14,233 nt of DNA from an uncultured Rhodanobacteraceae bacterium (GCA_937928755.1 CALEZI010000089.1:1-14233), one strand, 5' to 3'; counted from the first letter of the stretch, positions 1 through 9,054 are shown. The notes: generated from the sequence alone by a model not told the origin. Translations and numbers: made by a program.

Positions 1-58
1 TCGCCCCTGTCGGTGCGCTTATTCGCGCATCAAACTGGCGGCGATCATGCGGACTGCC
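1..58. other. Left edge, no recognisable gene
   Basis: This short stretch at the window edge lies outside recD. I see no open reading frame, RNA gene or clear signal in it. It may be the intergenic part of a region that continues to the left. Confidence 0.4.
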
Positions 59-159
59 TTTTTTGTCCGCAAAGGACGCAAAGAGAGCCAAGAACCAAGG
101 TGTTGATGTTCTGCTGGCCTTGCTTTCCTTTGCGTTCTTTGCGTCCTTTGCGGAAAAAG
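59..159. repeat. Inverted repeat built of 9-base CGCAAAGGA-like units
   Basis: Positions 66-84 and 136-154 form a perfect 19-base inverted repeat, and short T and A runs outside them extend the pairing. The right arm is three tandem 9-mers (TCCTTTGCG at 126-134, TTCTTTGCG at 135-143, TCCTTTGCG at 144-152). The left arm holds two clear copies of the complement (68-76 and 77-85) and a decayed third at 86-94. The spacer between the perfect arms is about 51 bases. The element begins 9 bases past the recD stop codon, so it would fold at the 3' end of the recCBD transcript and could stabilise or end it. It lacks the U-run after the stem that an intrinsic terminator needs in the recD direction, so I call it a repeat and not a terminator. 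Confidence 0.8.
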
Positions 160-167
160 CTTTTCTT

Positions 168-1943
168 TCAGATACTTGCGTTATGATTGGTGAGGTCCCC
201 ATCGGCTTCGAGTGCACTCAATCTCTGGCGCAAACCGCCGGCACGCATGCTGACCTGCGCCAGCGCGGCACCGAGGCTCTCCGGGCTGCTCCAGATTTCG
301 ACGCTGCGGCGGGCTCGGCTGATCGCGGTGTAGAGCAACTGGCGCGACAGGATGCGGTTGTCGGCGGCAGGCGGCAGCAGCACGGCGACATGGCCGTATT
401 CGGAACCCTGGCTCTTGTGGATCGTGATCGCGCCGGCCAGATCGTGCTCAGGCAGTTCGCGCGGCAGCAAATGGCGCAGTCCCGGACGACCGTCGGCGTC
501 GGTGGTCTCGAACACCACGCGCAGCGACGCGCCGCGGCCGATGGCCAGTCCGACGTCGCCGTTGAACAGTCGCCTGGTGTAGTCGTTGTGGCGGATCAGT
601 ACCGCGCGCCCGGGGTACCAGGTGCCGCCGCTGCGACGCCAGTGCGCGTCGAGCGCCAGACTCAGCGCCTCGGATCCGAACGGCCCGTTGCGCAACGCGG
701 TCAACAACTGCAGCTCGCGCAATGCGGCGAAGGCCACGCCTGGATCGCGATCGCCCGCGCAGGCGGCGAACAGGGCCGCCCATTCCGGGCGCGTCAGCCA
801 TTGCTGCACGCGCGCCGCCAGTGCGCGCGTGTCGCTGACGACTTGCATGCCGCTGTCGCGAACGCGACCGAGGCCGAGCAACATTTCGACGCCGTCGCCA
901 CGCCCGACCGCGGCGTTGACCCGCGCCAACGCACTGCCGGTGCGCCAGACGTGCACCAGCCGTGCGCGATGGCGGGCGAAGTCATTGGCGCTGCGTCCCG
1001 CGACCGCCGCGATGTCGGCCAGCACCGAACCGGCCGACACCGAGACCAACTGGTCGGGATCGCCGACCAGCACCAGTAGAGCGCTGGGCGCCAGGGCATC
1101 GAGCAGCGCGCGCATCAGCGCCAGGTCGACCATCGAGGCCTCGTCGACCACCACGATGTCGTGGGGCAGCAGTTGCCCAGGGTGATGGCGGAATGTGTCG
1201 GATTCGGGCAGGGCGCCGAGCAGCCGATGCAGCGTCTGCGCCCGCTCCGGTATCGCTGCCAGGGCATCGCCCCAGCCCTGGTGGCTGGCCAGCGCCGCAG
1301 CGAGCTGAGCCTTGCCGTCGCGCACCGCCTGCGACAGCCGCTGCGCTGCCTTGCCGGTCGGCGCTGCCAGGGCCATTGTCGGCGGCGTGCGCTCCGCTGC
1401 GACGGCGACCCGGTGCTGCAACAGAAGCAGGCGCAGCACGGTGCTGGTCTTGCCGGTGCCGGGGCCACCGGTGAGCACGAACAGGCGCTTGCCGAGTGCC
1501 CGCGACACCGCATCGCGCTGACCGGCGCTGTCGTGGGCGTCCATGCCCTCGAACAACTGCGCATGCGCAGCGCGCCAGCAGCTTGGATCGATCTCCTCGG
1601 CCTTGGCGATCCGACTACGCAGAGCGTCGCCGACCACCTGCTCGTGGCGCCAGTTGCGCCACAGGAAGAAGTCGCCCTGCGCCGTCAGCACCGCCGGCGT
1701 CACCAAGCTGCCATCGCCGACCCACGGTTGCTGCCGCAGCCGCGCGAGGTCGATCGGCTGTTCGTCCGGATGGTGGTCCGCCAGGCGCACACAAGCATGG
1801 CCATCGGCTTCCGCACGCACGGCCCGTGCCAGCGCCTGCGCGAGTTCCGGCGATTGCCGTTTGCGCAACGCCCAATCGTGCACGGCATCGGCCAGCGGCA
1901 ACGCTTGCGGGTCTCGCACCCGAGACTGGTCAACCGCGCTCAT
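168..1943 (-). CDS. recD: Exodeoxyribonuclease V alpha subunit RecD (5'-3' helicase)
   Basis: RecD is the 5'-to-3' superfamily 1B helicase motor of the RecBCD complex, which unwinds and degrades DNA from double-strand ends in the cytoplasm. The 591-residue product is close to the usual length of about 600. It shows Walker A GGPGTGKTS (159-167), motif Ia APTGKAA (194-200), Walker B VVVDEAS (264-270), motif III GDPDQL (294-299), motif V TIHKSQGSEY (507-516) and motif VI LLYTAISRARR (536-546). The poorly conserved N-terminal ~140 residues are the part that contacts RecC in the family. The start is ATG at 1943, overlapping the recB stop as ATGA. AGGTGA sits 4 bases upstream. The frame stays open a further 130 codons upstream, but that stretch lies inside recB and has no RecD-like sequence. 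It is the last gene of the recCBD operon, probably translated by coupling to recB. Confidence 0.97.
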   Translation of the reverse strand: MSAVDQSRVRDPQALPLADAVHDWALRKRQSPELAQALARAVRAEADGHACVRLADHHPDEQPIDLARLRQQPWVGDGSLVTPAVLTAQGDFFLWRNWRHEQVVGDALRSRIAKAEEIDPSCWRAAHAQLFEGMDAHDSAGQRDAVSRALGKRLFVLTGGPGTGKTSTVLRLLLLQHRVAVAAERTPPTMALAAPTGKAAQRLSQAVRDGKAQLAAALASHQGWGDALAAIPERAQTLHRLLGALPESDTFRHHPGQLLPHDIVVVDEASMVDLALMRALLDALAPSALLVLVGDPDQLVSVSAGSVLADIAAVAGRSANDFARHRARLVHVWRTGSALARVNAAVGRGDGVEMLLGLGRVRDSGMQVVSDTRALAARVQQWLTRPEWAALFAACAGDRDPGVAFAALRELQLLTALRNGPFGSEALSLALDAHWRRSGGTWYPGRAVLIRHNDYTRRLFNGDVGLAIGRGASLRVVFETTDADGRPGLRHLLPRELPEHDLAGAITIHKSQGSEYGHVAVLLPPAADNRILSRQLLYTAISRARRSVEIWSSPESLGAALAQVSMRAGGLRQRLSALEADGDLTNHNASI

Positions 1944-4900
1944 GCGCTCACCTGCGCGCCGTCGAACAGCGCATCGACGGCGCCGATCAGCGCGGGCGGG
2001 AAACGTCGGCGCCAGACACCCGCATCGGCACCCAGGCCGATCGCGCGCACGAACAGGTACCAGGATTCGCCGAGGTGGCGCTGCGGGTCGTAGTCGTCGA
2101 TGCGACGACCGAGATAACGATGCAGCGCGACCGTGTAGATCAGCGCCTGCAACCCGTAGTGGTGCGCGCGCATCGCCAGATCGAGCGCCTCGCTGCGATA
2201 GTCGGCGGTGCGCGTGCCGAGGAAGTTGGTCTTGTAGTCGAGCACGTGGTAGCGCCCGTCGAAGGCGAACACGAGGTCGACATAACCCTTCATCAGTCCG
2301 CGCAGTTGGCGGCCGGCTTCGACCTGCGGCCACCAGTCGCCGAGTCCGTGCGCGGCCAGCACGCGGTGCAACTGGCCCCAGCGTGCGGCGTCCAGCGCAA
2401 ATGCGAATTCGAACTCGGCGCGGCGTGCCGCCGGGGTCAGCGCGCCGAGCGACAGACCTTCTGCCAGCGGTGTTTCCAACGTGCGGTCGAGCATGCGGGC
2501 AATCGCAGCAAGTTGCTCTGCGCTGCGCTCCGCGTCCAGACGCACCGCCTGCGCGGCGAGCGCCTGGGCGATGCGACCGGGTTGCTGCGCGAACGGCAAC
2601 TCGCCCGGGCCCTGCTCCAGCAACAGATGGATGGCATCGCCGAAGCGCGGGCCCTTGACGCGTTCCAGCGCCAGCAGCGCCGAATGCGGCGCCGTTTCCA
2701 CGCTCGGCGTGGACAACTCGGCGCTGACCTCGTCCTCGGCGCCGCGTTCGCCGTCGCCAAGCGTGGGCGCAGCTCGGGTCAGCGCGCTGAAGCTGTAGAG
2801 ACCGTAGGGCTCGCGCAGGTCCGGTTGCGGTGCGCGCGCCTGACGCCGCCTGCCTTGGCCTGCGTCCACAACGGAGTAACTGGCGAAGACCGGCTCCGAG
2901 GTATCGAGCGCCAGCGTCGGCACGAGCGCTGCCAGGGCGTCCCAGGGATTCCCTCCCGCGTCGGCAACGCTGGCGAGCGCTGCCGCCAGCAGCAGGTCAA
3001 GGCCGGAACGCTTCGGATCGTCGGCATCGACGCCGGGCTTGAGGTCGTCGAAGGCATACAGTCGCGTGGCATGACAGGCCCGCGTGAGTGCCACGTACAA
3101 CTGACGCAGCCGCTCCTGCAGGTCTTCGATGCGTTCAAGCAATTTGTGGGTGGCGAACTGCGGCGTGCCGAGGTCCAGAACCAGGCGGTGTTCGGCATCG
3201 TGGAATCGCGCCAGATCCTTGCCGACGTCGTTGCGCTCGCTGCGATAGCGCCAGGCCAGCGGCAGGAACACGATCGGGAACTCCAGTCCCTTGCTGGCGT
3301 GAATGGTCAGCAGTTGCACCCGGCGCGCTTCGCTCTCGATGCGCAACTGCATGTCGCGCGCAGCCTCCTGCTGGTCCCCGCTTTCGCGCGCGCGCATCAA
3401 CCACTGGTAAAGCTCCTGCGGGCCATAACACTCGGCAGCGGCATTCTGCAGCAGCTCGCCGAGGTGGCGCAGATTGGTCAGCGCGCGCTCGCCATCGGCG
3501 GCGGCGAGCAGCCGCGGTGCCTGCTCGGCAATGATCGCTTCGATCACCGCGAGGATGCCGCGGCGTTCCCAATCCTGGCGCCAGTCGCAGAAGCGCTCGA
3601 GCGTGTCCTCCCAGGCGCCGCCATCGGTCGCCATGCAACGCAGTTCGCTGGCGCTGACGCCGAGCAGGCGCGTCGCCAACGCTCCGCGTACGGCGTGCTC
3701 GTCGCCCGGATGCAACAGTGCGTGCAGCAGCAACTGCAGGTCCTGCGCCCACTCGGTGTCGAGCACATGCGCGCGCCCGGCGCCGACCACCGGCACCCGG
3801 CGCTGGATCAACAGTGCGCGCATCTGGCGCAACTGGTGATTGGTGTCGACCAGCACCGCGATGTGGCCGGGTACCACGCGTTCTGCTCCGATACGCGCCG
3901 CGGGATCGTTCAACATCCGCGCGATGTCGTCGGCACATGCGGCCAAAGCGACTGGGTCGCGATCGGTGACGTTGCCCGACACGCTGTTGAGCAAACGCAG
4001 AACCAGCGGCGGCAAGACCGCGGTCGCGAAGCTGGCCGGGCGTCCGGGGCTGACCGCGACGTAGTCGATGCCGCTGGCGCCGAAGGCGACCGAGCCGGCC
4101 AACTGGTAGATGCGGTTGAGCGCCGCCAGCAGGTCCGGGTGCGAGCGGAAATTGCGCTGGATCGAATACACGCGATCTGCCGGCAACTGCTCGCGTGCGG
4201 CGAGATAAGTGTGGATGTCGCCGCCACGAAAAGCGTAGATCGACTGTTTCGGATCGCCGATCAGAATCAGGGTACGCGCGCTGTCCTGCGCATACAGGCG
4301 GCGAAAGATCGCCCACTGGCGCGCATCGGTGTCCTGGAACTCGTCGATCAGCGCTGCCGGCCAGGTCTGCGCCAGACGTTGCGCCAAGGCGTCGCCGCGC
4401 GTGCCGTGCAGGCGGTCGTGAACCTCGGCGATCCATTGCGAAAAGCTGCTCTGCCCGCGCGCGCGCAGGCGCAGCTGCAGTTGCTGCGCCGTGAATTCGG
4501 CCGCACGGCAGGCGGCCTCCTGGACAAAACGCAGCTCGACGCCGACGAACAGCTCACGCGCCGCCATCAAGGCCTGGAACTCGCGGCGGTGGATGAACGG
4601 ACGGGTCGGACTCTTTTTCCACGCCCAGTTCAGTTTGTCGTGCGTCAGCACGCGCGCCAGCAGCGACCACGGCACGCCGGCCGGATCGCCAGCCGCAACC
4701 GCCGCGAGCAACGCTTTCAGTGCGCCATGGAGCCCGGACCGGGTGCCGTTCTTGAAGCTGGACAGCTGGTCGAGCGCCGCGACCAGCGCAGATTGATCCG
4801 CCAGCGCGAACTGCGCCCACCATTCGCGCAGCGGCAGCGTCGAAACGCTCAGCCGTTCTGCCTGCGGCGCCGCGATCAGGGCAGCGACGCGCGCTGCCAG

Positions 4901-5476
4901 CGTCGCCAGTCCCTGCGGCAATACCAGCGCGGCGTACCAGGGATCGACCGTCGGCGCAAAAAAACTCTGGCGCCAGAAATCCTCGACGCATTCGCGCACC
5001 AGAGTCGCTTCGTCGGCCACTTCGCCGAGCGCGAAGGCGACGCCGGTATCGAAGGGAAATTCGGTGAGCACGCGCCGGCAGAAACTGTGAATGGTCGAGA
5101 TCGGTGCCAGATCGACATCGGCCTGCGCCAGCCGCAGGCGCGCCAGCAAACTCTCGCTGCCCTCGACGGCAACCCGATCGGCGATGAAATCGGCCAGCTC
5201 CTGGTCGTCGGTTGCGAACGCCGTGCCATCGGCCAGTTTCAGCGCCACGCGTTCGGCGTCCTGCAAACGCAAGCGGATGCGCGCCTTCAGCTCATCGGCG
5301 GCGGCATCGGTGAAGGTGGTGACGAGGATCTGGCGCACCGTAAGTCCGCGCTCCAGCAACAGGCGCAGGTGCAGCAATGCAATGTTCCAGGTCTTGCCGG
5401 TGCCGGCGCTGGCCTCGATCAGCGTGGTCCCGTTGAGCGGCAGCTCGCGCCAGGCAAGTTCGCGCGGCGCGCTCAT
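1940..5476 (-). CDS. recB: Exodeoxyribonuclease V beta subunit RecB (helicase-nuclease)
   Basis: RecB is the 3'-to-5' superfamily 1A helicase and the only nuclease of RecBCD. After Chi recognition it also loads RecA. The 1178-residue product nearly matches E. coli RecB (about 1180). Helicase motifs in order: Walker A EASAGTGKT (21-29), TTFTDAAADELKARIR (53-68), STIHSFC (127-133), Walker B DEFQDTD (378-384), GDPKQSIYAFRGGD (407-420), QRNFRS (440-445), LTIHASKGLEFP (723-734) and VALTRA (795-800). A linker at roughly 870-930 leads to the C-terminal PD-(D/E)XK nuclease, with H950 (GDAIH), D1067 (GYVDLVF), D1080 and K1082 (VLDYKTN). These correspond to the metal-binding and catalytic residues of E. 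coli RecB, so the nuclease should be active. The ATG at 5476 overlaps the recC stop as ATGA. There is no strong Shine-Dalgarno sequence, so translation probably depends on coupling to recC. No ptrA-type protease gene separates it from recC, unlike in E. coli. Confidence 0.98.
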   Translation of the reverse strand: MSAPRELAWRELPLNGTTLIEASAGTGKTWNIALLHLRLLLERGLTVRQILVTTFTDAAADELKARIRLRLQDAERVALKLADGTAFATDDQELADFIADRVAVEGSESLLARLRLAQADVDLAPISTIHSFCRRVLTEFPFDTGVAFALGEVADEATLVRECVEDFWRQSFFAPTVDPWYAALVLPQGLATLAARVAALIAAPQAERLSVSTLPLREWWAQFALADQSALVAALDQLSSFKNGTRSGLHGALKALLAAVAAGDPAGVPWSLLARVLTHDKLNWAWKKSPTRPFIHRREFQALMAARELFVGVELRFVQEAACRAAEFTAQQLQLRLRARGQSSFSQWIAEVHDRLHGTRGDALAQRLAQTWPAALIDEFQDTDARQWAIFRRLYAQDSARTLILIGDPKQSIYAFRGGDIHTYLAAREQLPADRVYSIQRNFRSHPDLLAALNRIYQLAGSVAFGASGIDYVAVSPGRPASFATAVLPPLVLRLLNSVSGNVTDRDPVALAACADDIARMLNDPAARIGAERVVPGHIAVLVDTNHQLRQMRALLIQRRVPVVGAGRAHVLDTEWAQDLQLLLHALLHPGDEHAVRGALATRLLGVSASELRCMATDGGAWEDTLERFCDWRQDWERRGILAVIEAIIAEQAPRLLAAADGERALTNLRHLGELLQNAAAECYGPQELYQWLMRARESGDQQEAARDMQLRIESEARRVQLLTIHASKGLEFPIVFLPLAWRYRSERNDVGKDLARFHDAEHRLVLDLGTPQFATHKLLERIEDLQERLRQLYVALTRACHATRLYAFDDLKPGVDADDPKRSGLDLLLAAALASVADAGGNPWDALAALVPTLALDTSEPVFASYSVVDAGQGRRRQARAPQPDLREPYGLYSFSALTRAAPTLGDGERGAEDEVSAELSTPSVETAPHSALLALERVKGPRFGDAIHLLLEQGPGELPFAQQPGRIAQALAAQAVRLDAERSAEQLAAIARMLDRTLETPLAEGLSLGALTPAARRAEFEFAFALDAARWGQLHRVLAAHGLGDWWPQVEAGRQLRGLMKGYVDLVFAFDGRYHVLDYKTNFLGTRTADYRSEALDLAMRAHHYGLQALIYTVALHRYLGRRIDDYDPQRHLGESWYLFVRAIGLGADAGVWRRRFPPALIGAVDALFDGAQVSA
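1948..1953 (-). promoter_or_regulatory. Ribosome binding site of recD
   Basis: On the minus strand this reads AGGTGA, 4 bases before the ATG at 1943 and inside the last codons of recB. It supports the short start of recD over the 130-codon upstream extension. Confidence 0.6.
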
Positions 5477-8400
5477 GGCAACTCGGCTGTTGCCGCGCGG
5501 GCGTTGATCGCGGCGTGCAGGGTGATCGCGGTGGCGATGAAGCTGCGGCCGTCGGCGTCATGCGGGTCGAGGAAATGGCCGTCGCCGGCCAGCAGCGCAT
5601 TGTAACCGGGCGCATGATCGCGCTCGCCGGGCTTGGCGTAGCCGCCGAACCAGACCGCGTGCGCTGCCTTCAGCGCAGCGCCGGTGGCCTGTTCCGGCTG
5701 CCCCTCGGCCTGATCGAGCGCCTGTTGCCAGCGCAGCGCAAAGGCGTGGCTACTCGCTGGAAAGTAAACCGCGCCGTGGTTGCTGGCGTCGCGGTAGACC
5801 GTCAGCAGCGTCTGCAGTCCACGCTGCAGGTCCGGCAATTCCTGGTAGAACCCGCTGAGGTCGTGCGCCTGCGGCGTCAGCAACGCGACCTCGCAGACAC
5901 GCTGCGGATGTGTGGCGCGCAACGCCGCCCACTTCAGGTAGAGCGGCAGCAGTTTGCCGAAGTCGATGTGTTTGCTGTTGACGAAGGCGACCAGCCACAG
6001 TTCGTCGCCAGCGAGATACACATCGCCGAGTGTACCGATCAGGCGCTGGCCGCCCAGGACCAGGTCGATGGCCACCGTTGTCGGTCGCGCCGCACCGCGC
6101 TGGAACGGCGGCAGGGCGCGCGCGGCGTCGAGAAACGGCTGTGCCACCGCCCGCAACTCGTCCCAGGCGCGCGCACCGACGATGCCGGCTGCGAGCTGAC
6201 CCGAATGCAGCAATCGTGGCGGCGCCTGTCGCGGCAGCTCGATGGCACCGCCGCGCAACGCGTCGCGCACCAGATCGAGCGGCGTGCCATCGAAGCGTTC
6301 GCGCTCGCTGGTCAGCGGCTCGCGGTCGCTGCCGAACTGATCCTCGAGCGCTGCGCGCGACAGGCCGAGCGCCTGCCGACAACGCCATTCGGCCGGTTTC
6401 CGGTAGTACAGCGCAAGCGTCGACAGCTCGACGATCGTGGTCTGCTCGACGTCCGTGGCTGCCTTCGCTGGTTCGGCGAAGCGCCACTCGCGCGCCGCGC
6501 CTGGCGCCACCGCCGATGCAAACTCGGCGGAGTACGAAAACAGCCGCGGATCGACCGGCCCATGCGCCAACGGGCGCGAGCGGTCGGCGTTGGCAGCCTC
6601 GAAATAGCGGGAGTCGAAGGGCTGCAGCGGATGGCGCACATACCACGCGCGTTCGCTGGCCTGATGCTCGCCATCCAGCGCGTGCAGCTCGTCGAGAAAG
6701 CGCATCAATTCGGCCAACGGCAGCGCCGGATTGCGTGCCTTGCCGTCCTGCACGCCCTCACCGATGAAACTCAGGTGCAGCGCCCGGCGCGCACTCATCA
6801 GGGCTTCGAGGAACAGATAACGATCATCGCTGCGGTTGTCGCGATCGCCCAGTCGCGGATGCTGCTGCATCAAGTCGAGTCCGCTGTCCACGCGCGGACG
6901 GGGGTAGTCGCCGTCGTTGAGGCCGAGCAAGGCCACCACCGCAAACGGGATCGCCCGCTGCGGCACCATGCCGCAGAAGGTCACGCCGCCGGCCAGAAAG
7001 ATCTGCCGCTCGGGAATGCCATCGAGGCCCTGGCGCAGTACCTCGCGCACGACTGCCCAGTCGACCTCCGGGTCGACGCCGGCAGCCTGCGCATCGCGGG
7101 CCAGCCCGGCGACCAGTCGTTGCGCCGCGTTCAACGCTTCGGTCTCGGCTGCATCCTCGCGATCGGCCTCGAACAGGCGCTCGCACCAGCCCGACAGGCA
7201 CAGCGACCATTGCGCCAGGCTGCGCGCCCGAGCGCTCGCCGCACGCCATTCGCGCAACAGCTCGATCAGCGTCCACAGCGCTCCCAGCCCCTGCGCATCG
7301 GGCCCCGCCACCGGGCGCGCGGGCAGGATTTCGTCGAGCATCCAGTCGGCGTCCTCCTCGCCGATCAGGTATCCGCCAAGCATGCGGTCGAGCCCGAAGG
7401 CAAAGCTGTGTTGATCGACCGTCGCCGCGCCGAAGTCGGCCTTCATTGCACCGTCCAGACCCCAGGCGACATGGCAACGCTCCAGCCACCGCTGCAGGGC
7501 AGCCTGCTGTGTGCTGGACAGTTGCAGGCGCCGTGCGACCGCCGGCAGGGCCAGGAGCGCCAGCACCTGGGAACGCCCGACGCGCTGTGTCGGCAGATCG
7601 AGCAGTCCGCCAAAAGCAGCGAGCAGCGGGTGGGTGTTGACCAGCGCCACGTCGGCAAGGTGAAACGGCAGCGGCCCGCGCTGATGCCCGGCGCCACCGA
7701 ACACCGCCGGCAGCAGGGGCGCATACAGCGCCATGTTCGGCGCCATCACCACCATGTCGCGCGGATGCAGCGAGGGATCGGCGGCGAGCTGGTCGAGCAA
7801 GGCATCCTTGAGCACTTCCAGTTCGCGCAGGCGCGTGTGGCACGCATGGACCCGCAGCGAGGCATCCAGGCGCGCATCCGCAGCCAGCGCCTGCGCGCCC
7901 GGCCGCGCCCATTGCGGTTGCAGCGTGCGTACGCTGTGCTGCACGCGCGACAGCAGCGATGCACCGGCATCGAGCGGTCCGTCGAGGCTGCTGTCGGCGT
8001 GGTCGCGGTCGTCGCTGGTCACTTCCAGTTCGTTCAGCAACAACGCGAAATGCTGGCCCATGCGCCCGAGCGCAGCCAGCAGGGGGTGGCCGATGGTCAG
8101 GTAGGCGCCGCCATCGAGCTGCGCGCGATAGACCTCGCGGCGCGTGCGCAGGTCCTCCCACAGTTCGCGGCAGGGGTCGGGGAAATACAGGCACACGTCG
8201 CGGGTCGCCGCCAGCCGCTGCAGGGCAGTCAGCGCATCGCGCGGCAGGTGGCTGATGCCGAACACGTGCAGCGCCGGTTGCTCGGGATCGACCGGCAGTT
8301 GCGCCAGTCGATCGAGCAACTCGGCCATGCGCTGGCCGCGATGGCTGCGCCGCACGCCATCGACGATGCGCCGCCACAGTTGCCCTTGCCAGTGATCCGG

Positions 8401-8877
8401 CGCCTGGACGCCGCGCTGTCCCTCCCAGGCGGCCAGCCAGTCGCGGCGGTACACCAGGTACTGCCCGTACAGGCCGGCCAGGCGATCGGCCAACTGAAAG
8501 CGCCGCCGTGCGCCGTCGTCGCCCTCCAGATAACGGGCGACATCGGGGGCTTCCAGGGTCGGCAACAGGGCATGGATACGCCAACGCAACGCCGCCCGCC
8601 GATAAGGCGCAATGGCGATGGCTTCGGTCTTCAGTACCTGCTGCGCCAGCGTATCCAGCCACTCGCTGGGCAACAGCATGTCGAGGTTGGCGCTGATGCG
8701 CGGCAATCCCGGCCAGCGCTGCTCAGCGAGGAACTGCACCAGCCAGCGCTTCATGCCGAGGTGACCGACGATCAGCGTCTGCGGTGTCAGCACCGAGGCC
8801 GGTCGCGACTGGTGCAGGCGCACGGCCAGCAATTCGGCCAGCGTTTCGATGCGGCTGCTGCGGTAGATCTCGAACAT
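5473..8877 (-). CDS. recC: Exodeoxyribonuclease V gamma subunit RecC (Chi recognition)
   Basis: RecC is the scaffold of RecBCD. It splits the duplex, threads the strands to RecB and RecD, and reads the Chi sequence in the 3' strand. It folds like a helicase plus nuclease but has lost catalysis. No Walker A motif is present here, as expected. The 1134-residue product compares with about 1120 in E. coli. Family hallmarks: GHLGMKRWLVQFLAE (38-52), FGISHLPRDALTALQ (206-220), CHTRLRELEVLKDALL (346-361), a DMVVMAPNMALYAPLLPAVFG stretch (374-394), GGVTFCGMVPQRAIPF (630-645) followed by LLGLNDGDYPR (650-660), and GDRDNRSDDRYLFLEALMSA (677-696). The start is ATG at 8877, giving MFEIYRSSRIETL, which fits the usual RecC N-terminus. 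An 80-codon upstream extension of the frame has no family-like sequence. No good Shine-Dalgarno sequence precedes this ATG, so the initiation signal is weak. It is the first gene of the operon. Confidence 0.97.
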   Translation of the reverse strand: MFEIYRSSRIETLAELLAVRLHQSRPASVLTPQTLIVGHLGMKRWLVQFLAEQRWPGLPRISANLDMLLPSEWLDTLAQQVLKTEAIAIAPYRRAALRWRIHALLPTLEAPDVARYLEGDDGARRRFQLADRLAGLYGQYLVYRRDWLAAWEGQRGVQAPDHWQGQLWRRIVDGVRRSHRGQRMAELLDRLAQLPVDPEQPALHVFGISHLPRDALTALQRLAATRDVCLYFPDPCRELWEDLRTRREVYRAQLDGGAYLTIGHPLLAALGRMGQHFALLLNELEVTSDDRDHADSSLDGPLDAGASLLSRVQHSVRTLQPQWARPGAQALAADARLDASLRVHACHTRLRELEVLKDALLDQLAADPSLHPRDMVVMAPNMALYAPLLPAVFGGAGHQRGPLPFHLADVALVNTHPLLAAFGGLLDLPTQRVGRSQVLALLALPAVARRLQLSSTQQAALQRWLERCHVAWGLDGAMKADFGAATVDQHSFAFGLDRMLGGYLIGEEDADWMLDEILPARPVAGPDAQGLGALWTLIELLREWRAASARARSLAQWSLCLSGWCERLFEADREDAAETEALNAAQRLVAGLARDAQAAGVDPEVDWAVVREVLRQGLDGIPERQIFLAGGVTFCGMVPQRAIPFAVVALLGLNDGDYPRPRVDSGLDLMQQHPRLGDRDNRSDDRYLFLEALMSARRALHLSFIGEGVQDGKARNPALPLAELMRFLDELHALDGEHQASERAWYVRHPLQPFDSRYFEAANADRSRPLAHGPVDPRLFSYSAEFASAVAPGAAREWRFAEPAKAATDVEQTTIVELSTLALYYRKPAEWRCRQALGLSRAALEDQFGSDREPLTSERERFDGTPLDLVRDALRGGAIELPRQAPPRLLHSGQLAAGIVGARAWDELRAVAQPFLDAARALPPFQRGAARPTTVAIDLVLGGQRLIGTLGDVYLAGDELWLVAFVNSKHIDFGKLLPLYLKWAALRATHPQRVCEVALLTPQAHDLSGFYQELPDLQRGLQTLLTVYRDASNHGAVYFPASSHAFALRWQQALDQAEGQPEQATGAALKAAHAVWFGGYAKPGERDHAPGYNALLAGDGHFLDPHDADGRSFIATAITLHAAINARAATAELP

Positions 8878-9042
8878 GGACAGTGGCTGCGGGCGGAGCG
8901 TGGCGAGAATGACACAAGCGCCCAATCGGTTGCAGGCAGACGCAAGGCGGCGCTCGTGGTCCGTCGACAGCAGCCTGCGCGGTTGCTTGATCCAGGTCCC
9001 GTCGACGCGGCGATTCCGGCGTAGGATTGGCGCAAACGCCTG

Positions 9043-9054
9043 GGCTGGCCAGCC
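9043..9054. promoter_or_regulatory. Perfect 12-base palindrome, candidate operator for fds
   Basis: GGCTGGCCAGCC equals its own reverse complement. Its centre lies about 38 bases before the transcription start predicted from the TATAAT box, so it covers the place where a -35 element would be. A dimeric regulator bound here could activate or repress. The fds operon of some bacteria is controlled by a LysR-type regulator, but this site is not an obvious LysR T-N11-A box. GC-rich palindromes of this size can also occur by chance. Confidence 0.35.

Noticed and set aside
59..159. Intrinsic terminator for recD
   Set aside because: The spacer between the arms is about 51 bases, and the recD-direction strand has A residues, not U, after the stem. 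It does not meet the usual pattern.
63..1079. Open frame (338 codons) on the plus strand starting in the left repeat
   Set aside because: It overlaps recD on the opposite strand almost entirely and shows no motif. Its N-terminal part is only the translated CGCAAAGGA repeat.
1944..2333. 130-codon N-terminal extension of recD
   Set aside because: The extension lies inside recB and is Arg-rich shadow sequence. The ATGA start with AGGTGA upstream gives the normal RecD length.
1496..5605. Long open frame (1369 codons) on the plus strand, antisense to recB
   Set aside because: It lies opposite a clear full-length RecB. The translation is low in complexity and rich in Arg, Gln and Ala, with no family motif. 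Long antisense frames are expected opposite GC-rich genes with strong third-position bias.
5515..9024. Long open frame (1169 codons) on the plus strand, antisense to recC
   Set aside because: It has the same pattern as the frame opposite recB: a shadow of a GC-rich gene with no recognisable domain and biased composition.
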